DNA from: an uncultured Ruminococcus sp.
GTDB taxonomy: Bacteria > Bacillota > Clostridia > Oscillospirales > Acutalibacteraceae
NCBI GenBank assembly: GCA_900554995.1
Contig: USJJ01000083.1
Coordinates: forward strand, 1 to 6,293
DNA length: 6,293 nucleotides
Direction: 5' to 3'
Part shown: positions 1 to 5,900 of the stretch, piece after piece
Position numbering within the stretch: position 1 is the stretch's first letter
Layout: each line of letters opens with the position of its first letter
Translations under genes and position numbers: made by a program
Notes under the pieces: generated by a model
Database searches by the model: none
Seen by the model: only the letters and a program-made list of their open reading frames with translations
Told to the model about the DNA's origin: nothing

Positions 1-1
1 T

Positions 2-1636
2 CGTTTTCACAGATACAGCGTTAATAATCAAATGCTTATCTATATGCAAAAGCCCAATGCTACGCTTGTTGCGGGATTTAATAAATGGCGTGACCAATTC
101 AGCCGTAATGTAAAAAAGGGTGAAAAGGGCATTAAAATAATTGCTCCCACGCCCTTTAATAAAAAGATTGAGGAAACGAAGCTTGATCCCGACACCAAGC
201 TGCCTATGCTTGATGATAACGGTAAGGAAATTAAGGTTGAAAAGGAAATTCAAATTCCGATGTTCAGAGTGGTGTCGGTATTTGATGTGTCGCAGACGGA
301 GGGAAAGCCCTTGCCGCAGCTTGCGAGCGATTTATCGGGAAATGTGGAAAACTACGATGCGTTTATCGAAGCGATACGCCGCAGCGCGACCGTTCCCGTA
401 GAGTTTAAGCCGCTTGAAAAGGGTACGGACGGATATTTTTCGCTTGACGAACAGAAAATAGTTATCCGTGAGGGTATGAGCGAGGTTCAGACGGTATCGG
501 CACTCCTGCACGAGCTGGCACACTCCAAACTCCATAACAGAAAAGATGAACAGGTAAAAGACGGCGAACAGCCAGAAGAAACCGCTAAAATAAACAGAAA
601 TACTGAGGAGGTGCAAGCCGAAAGTATTTCGTTCGCTGTTTGCGCTTACTACGGCATAAAAACAGACGAAAACAGCTTCGGATATATTGCTTCGTGGAGC
701 AACGGTAAGGAGCTGAAAGAACTGAAGGAGTCTCTTGAAGTCATTAACAAAACCTCAAGCAAAATGATTACCGATATAGACAAAAACTACGCTGAAATCA
801 GAAAGGAACGCGGTCTTGACAATGAGACGCTTGAGCTTGATGAGGCGATGTTTGAAAACAGTATCAACTATCTGCACATACAGCGCAATTCCGATAATGT
901 TTGGGACTATTCTGTTTACGATAAGGAAACCCTGCGGCTCGTTGACGGCGGTCAAATCGACAATCCCGATATGAAGCTCGAACAGGTTAAGGAGCAGATT
1001 ATCTCTGAATACTCTGTCAAGCTGCCCTACGGCGAACCAATGCCTGACAGCGAGAAAAACAGACTTCTTGATGATATTTCCGAAAAGGCGGTATCGCAAA
1101 TGTCTGTGGATTTGCCCGATCCAAATATTACGCAAGCAGATATGAGAGCCTACGGGTATGATTATGAAAATATGTTGCCGCTTGAAAAAGAAACTGCGTA
1201 TCGGCTTGCTAAAGAAGCAGATGCGACAATTTATATGCTCCACCCCGACAATACCGAGTCAATGGTAATTGATTTAGCTGAGATAAACGATTTTGACGGT
1301 ATTTTCGGTATTGAAAAGGCGGACTGGGAAGCTGTGAAGGACAATTATCTGAAAACTGCCGAAATGTCCGTTGAGGACGATTACAACATGATTGACGGAA
1401 TTGTAAATAACGGCGATAATAAGACTGTGGCGGAGCTTGAAGCTGATGTAAAGGACGGCAAATCAATTTCCCTGCTTGACCTTGCGGACGCTATTGAAAG
1501 GGAAAGCAAAGAAACAAAACAATCCAAGCCCTCAAAGGCGGCTGAAGAAAAGCCTTCGCTTCTTGCAAAGCTGAACCGTCCGCTGCCACCGCAGCAGGAC
1601 AAAATACAACCAAAATCCAAGGAAAGAGAGATGTAA
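2..1636 (+). CDS. ArdC-like antirestriction / zinc metallopeptidase polyvalent protein with LPD16- and YodL-like domains (5' partial)
   Basis: The reading frame is open from the left edge, so the start lies outside the window; 544 codons are visible (numbered from base 2). Residues 1 to about 110 match the ArdC N-terminal single-stranded-DNA-binding domain (FHRYSVNNQ, QKPNATLVAGF, KKGEKGIKI). Residues 170-174 are HELAH, a zincin HExxH motif, and Glu207 in QAESI is the probable third zinc ligand, giving an MPTase-polyvalent/ImmA-IrrE-like peptidase. Residues about 285-337 (LHIQ, then DGGQIDNP) look like LPD16. Residues about 381-450 (AYGYDYENMLPL, then FDGIFGIEKADWE) look like YodL. The tail is Lys/Pro-rich. 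Known ArdC proteins protect transferred DNA from recipient restriction; that role here is inferred from the family, and what the peptidase cleaves is unknown. TTRAP starts 4 bases after the stop, so the two are probably co-transcribed. Earliest visible ATG is at 32, but conserved domain residues precede it, so it is not the true start. Confidence 0.88.
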   Translation, partial: RFHRYSVNNQMLIYMQKPNATLVAGFNKWRDQFSRNVKKGEKGIKIIAPTPFNKKIEETKLDPDTKLPMLDDNGKEIKVEKEIQIPMFRVVSVFDVSQTEGKPLPQLASDLSGNVENYDAFIEAIRRSATVPVEFKPLEKGTDGYFSLDEQKIVIREGMSEVQTVSALLHELAHSKLHNRKDEQVKDGEQPEETAKINRNTEEVQAESISFAVCAYYGIKTDENSFGYIASWSNGKELKELKESLEVINKTSSKMITDIDKNYAEIRKERGLDNETLELDEAMFENSINYLHIQRNSDNVWDYSVYDKETLRLVDGGQIDNPDMKLEQVKEQIISEYSVKLPYGEPMPDSEKNRLLDDISEKAVSQMSVDLPDPNITQADMRAYGYDYENMLPLEKETAYRLAKEADATIYMLHPDNTESMVIDLAEINDFDGIFGIEKADWEAVKDNYLKTAEMSVEDDYNMIDGIVNNGDNKTVAELEADVKDGKSISLLDLADAIERESKETKQSKPSKAAEEKPSLLAKLNRPLPPQQDKIQPKSKEREM

Positions 1637-1640
1637 AGCT

Positions 1641-1856
1641 ATGACAAATTTAACACACGACGAAATGAACCTTCTGTGTATCTATCAGAAGAACACGAGG
1701 ATTGGTACTATGGACGCAATCACGGTAATGCGTCAGTATCTTGAACAGGACGAAACGGAGCTTTTGGAGATGTCCGACTCGCTTCTTGACAAGCTTGAGC
1801 AGATGAGCGACGAGGAATTTGACGAGATGGAAAAGTTCCCGGACTTCAATTATTGA
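1641..1856 (+). CDS. TTRAP-family transposon-transfer assisting small protein
   Basis: This 71-residue, strongly acidic protein opens with MTNLTHDEMNLLCIY and ends in a run of Asp/Glu-rich helix followed by FPDFNY. That layout (T-H-D-E-M-N-L near the start, an internal MRQYLEQDETEL, then LxKLxxMSDEEF) is the pattern of the TTRAP family found in Tn1549-like elements, and the length is normal for it. The biochemical role is not established; the family name reflects its occurrence in transfer regions. The start is chosen at the first ATG, 4 bases after the upstream stop, with a purine-rich GAGAG at 1626-1630 as a modest Shine-Dalgarno site 10 bases away that lies inside the end of the upstream gene. 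It is the last gene before a strong terminator, so it probably closes the ArdC-like operon. Confidence 0.85.
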   Translation: MTNLTHDEMNLLCIYQKNTRIGTMDAITVMRQYLEQDETELLEMSDSLLDKLEQMSDEEFDEMEKFPDFNY

Positions 1857-1865
1857 TTTTCTGAG

Positions 1866-1893
1866 AAAAGCGGTTCTGCGGAGCCGCTTTTTT
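1866..1893 (+). terminator. Rho-independent terminator after TTRAP
   Basis: AAAAGCGG (1866-1873) pairs perfectly with CCGCTTTT (1884-1891). The stem extends inward by TTC against GAG with one G-U pair, leaving a TGCG tetraloop. A run of six T follows the GC-rich arm (1888-1893). It begins 9 bases after the TTRAP stop and separates the ArdC-like operon from the next gene. Confidence 0.9.
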
Positions 1894-1904
1894 CGCTGTA
1901 TATA

Positions 1905-1933
1905 TTGTGTTTTAGCTGCTTTTGTGGTATAAT
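1905..1933 (+). promoter_or_regulatory. Sigma-70 type promoter with extended -10 for the HEPN-like gene
   Basis: A perfect TATAAT at 1928-1933 is preceded by TGG, which gives the TGn extended -10 element. TTGTGT at 1905-1910 is a fair -35 box (TTG plus a weak second half) at the ideal 17-base spacing. Transcription would start near 1940, about 37 bases before the ATG. The promoter sits just after the TTRAP terminator, so the downstream gene would be expressed independently of the conjugation operon. No obvious operator repeat was seen. Confidence 0.65.
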
Positions 1934-1976
1934 TTTGTTATATAAAACAAGAAATCAAGAAAGGCTAACTAATATT

Positions 1977-2669
1977 ATGAATTTATCAAAAGAACAGATT
2001 GAGAAAGCATCTGCTATTATGCAGGAACACATTAAAGAACAAACCCAAAAGCATATGATTCAATTTGATAAAACCCTTGCATCTGTGGTTGATAAATTAG
2101 GGGCAAAAGGTTGGACATTACCTACGGAACTTGGAATTTATGCTGTTAATGTAATTGGACAGACAGATGAAATAAAAGATGTTGATGAGTTTTTACGCTG
2201 GTATTTTACTGAAGACGATTATAAATATTTCAAAAATATGATAAAAGGTATATTAGAAGCACCTATTAGCGAAGGTATTAAGAAGGTTGTTGATGAGTGT
2301 TGTTTTGCATTTGAGAATAAAAAATATGCGATATGTGCGGACTCTTTAATATCAGTAATTGAGGGCATATTATCAAGTTTTTGGGATGACAAAACAAATA
2401 TCCGGATGATGAAAATTTGCCAAGCAAAAGAAGATGAGTTGGCTAATGAAAAAGAACATTTAATTAAGAAATACATTTGGGTTTCATATAATAAATTTAT
2501 CCGTAAACTTTATGAGAAAAATGATTTCACGGAGGACGAGCCGAGCTTTATAAACCGTCATTGGTTACTTCACGGGCGTTCTGCTTATGAAATTGAGGAA
2601 ATAGATTGTATAAGGTTATTTAATGCAGTATCAAGTTTATGTGTAATTATAAAAAGCGAAAACAAGTAA
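1977..2669 (+). CDS. HEPN-like protein with C-terminal R-H-x3-H motif; candidate defence or toxin cargo
   Basis: This 230-residue protein is not one I can name. It appears all-helical and has no signal peptide or membrane segment. Near the C terminus FINRHWLLHGRSAYEIEE contains Arg194 and His199 with a polar residue after the Arg, which is the Rx4-6H signature of HEPN ribonucleases; the central helix about 108-136 (ending SLISVIEGILSSFW) resembles the helix preceding that motif in abortive-infection-like HEPN proteins. RNase activity is inferred. I chose ATG 1977 because AGAAAGG (1958-1964) lies upstream and a good promoter overlaps the alternative in-frame TTG at 1905. The gene is visibly AT-richer than its neighbours (a sampled line, 2041-2100, has 19 G/C in 60; 301-360 has 34). 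No partner antitoxin gene is adjacent. It sits where these elements can carry cargo, flanked by terminators on both sides. Confidence 0.72.
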   Translation: MNLSKEQIEKASAIMQEHIKEQTQKHMIQFDKTLASVVDKLGAKGWTLPTELGIYAVNVIGQTDEIKDVDEFLRWYFTEDDYKYFKNMIKGILEAPISEGIKKVVDECCFAFENKKYAICADSLISVIEGILSSFWDDKTNIRMMKICQAKEDELANEKEHLIKKYIWVSYNKFIRKLYEKNDFTEDEPSFINRHWLLHGRSAYEIEEIDCIRLFNAVSSLCVIIKSENK

Positions 2670-2730
2670 ACAAACATAGTTCACATAATTAAATAGATAT
2701 TTGACAAATTTCGGCTTGCCAGGGAAATTA

Positions 2731-2736
2731 TATAAT
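2731..2736 (+). promoter_or_regulatory. Candidate -10 box for the leader or small RNA
   Basis: TATAAT matches consensus exactly, but no good -35 lies 16-18 bases upstream. A perfect TTGACA is present at 2701-2706 with a spacer of 24 bases, too long for ordinary sigma-70 use. The box lies inside the CAGGGAA/TTCCCTG inverted repeat, so an activator or repressor may be involved. AT-richness makes a chance match possible. Confidence 0.4.
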
Positions 2737-2742
2737 AGATGG

Positions 2743-2891
2743 ACTAAGCGAACATAGCACTTTATTCCCTGATATGAAATAGAATTTGTAGAACGAGCGG
2801 AAAGCGCTGTCAAAAGACGGTAGAAATTATTGAAAATATGAAAATTAAATATATACGGAGTAATCATTATAAAAATGGTTACTCCTTTTTT
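2743..2891 (+). ncRNA. Candidate terminated leader or small RNA upstream of the large polyvalent gene
   Basis: A transcript starting about 7 bases after the TATAAT at 2731 would end at the terminator at 2857-2891, giving roughly 149 nt with no credible protein. Inside it are ACGAGCG/CGCTGT (one bulged G, 2793-2799 with 2805-2810) and CTGTC-AAAA-GACGG (2807-2820), which share bases and cannot form together. It could be an attenuator leader for the large gene, a stand-alone small RNA, or just the 3' end of the HEPN-like transcript. I do not recognise it as a known riboswitch class. Confidence 0.33.
2857..2891 (+). terminator. Rho-independent terminator 78 bases before the large gene
   Basis: GGAGTAATC (2857-2865) pairs with GGTTACTCC (2877-2885) in a 9-bp stem with one G-U pair, an 11-base AT-rich loop and six T (2886-2891). 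It ends 78 bases before ATG 2970 and 188 bases from the HEPN-like stop. It may end the HEPN-like transcript, end a small RNA, or act as an attenuator for the gene downstream. Confidence 0.8.
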
Positions 2892-2969
2892 ATTTGCAGA
2901 GGTTAAACTTATACAGTACAAAGTAGCAAATAACATTCACAACCAAATTAAAGGAAAGGAGACATTTCT

Positions 2970-5900
2970 ATGGCTAATTATCAGGAATTTATGCAGCGCG
3001 CCGATGAAACGGCTTTAAGCCTGACACGAAACTCGCAGAATTGGACAGCTTTTTTAACAACTGCCGCAAGGCTGTATAAATACCCGTACAACGAACAGCT
3101 TATGATATATTCGCAGCGTCCCGACGCGACAGCCTGTGCCGAATTTGATATTTGGAATAAGCGTATGGGGCGGTATATAAAAAGAGGTTCAAAGGGTATT
3201 ATGGTTGCCGGCACTAAAGGCGCAAGGTATGTGTTTGATGTTTCGGACACAGGTACAAGAGATAAAAGTAAACCCTTTAAGCTGTGGGAATATAATGCCG
3301 AGCATGAACCCGTTATAAAAGCTATGCTCAGCGACAGGCACAATGCCGAAGGAGATTTCATTTTTGATACCGTAAAGGACACAACCCGAAAATTAGCGGC
3401 TGAATATTGGCGGGATAATCGAAGAAATATAATCGGCATCGTTGCAAATTCTTTTTTGGAGGGTTATGATAGTTATAATATCAGAGTTAATTTCATAAAC
3501 GCCGTAAGCGTAAGCGCGACATATTCTGTGTTGTCGAGATGTGGACTTGAGCCTGACGAATACTTTGAACACGAGGATTTTCTGCCCATCTTTGATTTTA
3601 ACACGGTGGATACCATATCGGAGCTTGGCACGGCGGTAAGTGGGATTAACCAACAGATATTAAGAGAAATTGAAATAACCATCAAAAATTATGAGCGTGA
3701 AAGAAACGCAGAAAGGACTGAGGATTATGACAGAACTGACTTACACGAAGAACGGGGACTATTACCTTCCGAACCTGACCTATTCCGAAACGGAGCAGAC
3801 CTACGGCAAGTACGGAATGATGAGGGAGGATTATCTCAAGAAACACAAAACAGGACTTTGGAACAGAATGATACTCCACGGGAAGCTGACGCAGCACCTC
3901 AACGAAATCGACAAGACGGCGAGAGAGCGGATAGAGCAGATGATGCCGGAGCTGATGAAGTCGGCGGGAGCGACGGAGGAATTGAAAGCGACAGACCAAC
4001 TCAAATGGGTGGGCTTGATGAACAACTGCAAAGCGCAGGCGGAGGAGATTATTCTTCAAGAACTGGTGTACAATTAAGCCTATTCCCCACAGAAGAAGAA
4101 CAAATTAAAATAGTTGATGAAGCGGAGAGCAAGAACGAATTGCCCTTCGCTTTTTCTATATCCGACACTGACCTTGAAAATCTGCTCCGCACAGGCTCAA
4201 ATACAGATAATGCTCGTAAGCGTATTGTCTCAGAGTTCAGTAAAAATAAGGGCTTGGAAAGCAATATAGAGTTTTTGAAAAAAATATATCATAGCGGTTA
4301 CGGTATCAAAGGTGAAATTGATGATTTTTCAGCGTGGTATGCTGAGGACGGTATTCATATAAACCGAGGTTCTACGGCAAGATTTTCGGAAAATGCTCAA
4401 GTTTATTCGTGGGCTGAAGCTGCGGACAAAATCACACAAATGCTTGAAAACGGTACTTTCGCGACCAATGTTGAATTTGACGAAGCTCCCGGCTTTGAAA
4501 GACAGCAAATCGCGGAAACATTGTGGTTTCTATACCGTGATTTAAGCGATGAAGCAAGAGAAACAGGCTATCTGAACCCGTTAAAAGGTGTAAAACTCAA
4601 TGGTTTCCCTGATGAAACGGCGGATATTGCAGAGAAGCTAAAGTCAAGGCAGTTTCAGTCAAGTATTGTAACAGAGCTTACTTCGCTCATAGATGACAGT
4701 CAGAATGATAAAAGTCTTATGCGTTCACGGTTTCACAATCCTATGGAGCTTCTCGGCAGAGTTAAAGAGCTTTCTTTGCCGAGAATAGCATATTCTGCAC
4801 ACCACAGAGAATTTCCCGATGTTGTTCCTTTTATCACAGATGATGAAATAGACGAAAACCTTCGCGGCGGCAGTAATATTGAAGGCGGGCGCGGACGGAT
4901 ATATGATTTCTTTTCCGCTGAACACACACAGCAGGAAAAGACACAGTTTCTAAAAGATGAATATGGTATCGGCGGCAGATCTCACGCTTTATCAGGCGCA
5001 TCAGGCAGTTTTCAAGACCATAGCGGAAAAGGCATAAGCTTCAAAAAAGATAACTGTACCGAAATACAAATGTCTTGGCGTAATGTTTCAAAACGCATAA
5101 CAGAGCTTGTACGCGCCGACAGATATTTTACGCCTGAAGCGAAACAGCAGTATGAAGCGAAAAAGCGTGAGAAGCAAGTCGGCGGTCTGTACGGCGAATA
5201 TACAGCAGTCAAAGATACCCACCCCGACGATATGGTACTCTTTCAAGTCGGAGATTTCTTTGAAATGTTCGGCGAGGATGCGGTGAATGCCGCCGAAATT
5301 TTGGATATACACCTCGGACAAAGAGAGATTAAAGATGTCGGCAAGGTGGATTTTTGCGGTATTCCCGCCTTTGCACTTGAAGCGAATATCGAAAAGCTCC
5401 GCGAACAGTTTTCTGTTACTATTTCCGCTATCGACAGCAGCTCAAATGAGCGCAGTACCTATTCATTGGCAAAACTCATGCCGGAGGTTGAGCAAAAGAC
5501 TGAGATTACGCAAGATGATATAGATGCTTTTATCAAGAATTGGAACGGAAACGCTGATAGCAAGCGCAGAGTAAATGAATATATGCTTCATCACGGTCGT
5601 GAGCGCGGTGCCACTGCGTGGCTTGCAAATGAATATGGCAGTGAAAATACAGATGTTTTGAACGTGACCTATGACGGACTAAGCCCCGTAGAACTGCCGT
5701 GGACAAAGGTACAGAGAATACTTATACGAGTGATAGCCGAGGATACATTTCTCACCGATGACGATCGCACAGTCGAAGATGAACCCTTGGACTTTGAGAA
5801 AATGACCGATGGTGACAAGGAAAATTTTGTTCAGATGATTGATACGACAAGGGACTACGGTGAGGATATTTCCGAGGACGAAGCCGAAATCTATAACAAA

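Larger units (their letters stand above)
2670..2969. other. 300-base intergenic region with leader/small-RNA-like elements
   Basis: No convincing protein gene lies here. From left to right it holds an isolated TTGACA (2701-2706), a perfect TATAAT (2731-2736), an inverted repeat CAGGGAA/TTCCCTG (2720-2726 and 2765-2771), two small hairpins that share bases (2793-2820), a U-tailed terminator (2857-2891), and the strong ribosome-binding site of the large gene (AAGGAG, 2956-2961, 8 bases before ATG). Between the terminator and that site only a weak promoter-like pair was seen (TTGCAG 2894-2899, TACAAA 2917-2922, 17 bases apart). So the large gene is expressed either by read-through of the terminator or from this weak promoter. 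Confidence 0.6.

Noticed and set aside
141..401. An 86-codon + strand ORF within the ArdC-like gene.
   Set aside because: Arg-rich shadow frame of a conserved domain, with no ribosome-binding site and no family pattern.
1905..1976. In-frame TTG at 1905 as an earlier start for the HEPN-like gene, adding 24 residues.
   Set aside because: The TTG coincides with the -35 box of a good promoter and lacks a ribosome-binding site; ATG 1977 has AGAAAGG upstream.
2765..2785. CTGATATGAAAT in the leader resembling a hammerhead ribozyme core.
   Set aside because: The conserved CTGATGA core is not matched, and the required GAAA and flanking stems are not in place.
2838..2906. A 22-codon + strand ORF starting ATGAAAATTAAA that runs through the terminator.
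   Set aside because: It has no ribosome-binding site, its codons read through the terminator stem and U-run, and the peptide has no recognisable pattern.
2637..2936. A 99-residue minus-strand ORF covering the intergenic region.
   Set aside because: It crosses the + strand terminator and the end of the HEPN-like gene, and its composition is that of AT-rich noncoding DNA read by chance (many Phe, Tyr, Asn, Ile).
3691..3726. Upstream ATG at 3691 as the tnpV start.
   Set aside because: No Shine-Dalgarno site precedes it, while ATG 3727 has AAAGGA at 9 bases and fits the usual TnpV N terminus.
5287..5523. A second +1 frame ORF (78 codons) inside the large gene over the MutS-like segment, with GAGG nearby.
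   Set aside because: The peptide shows no family pattern and the host frame there encodes a well-ordered conserved domain, so this looks like a shadow frame, unlike tnpV.
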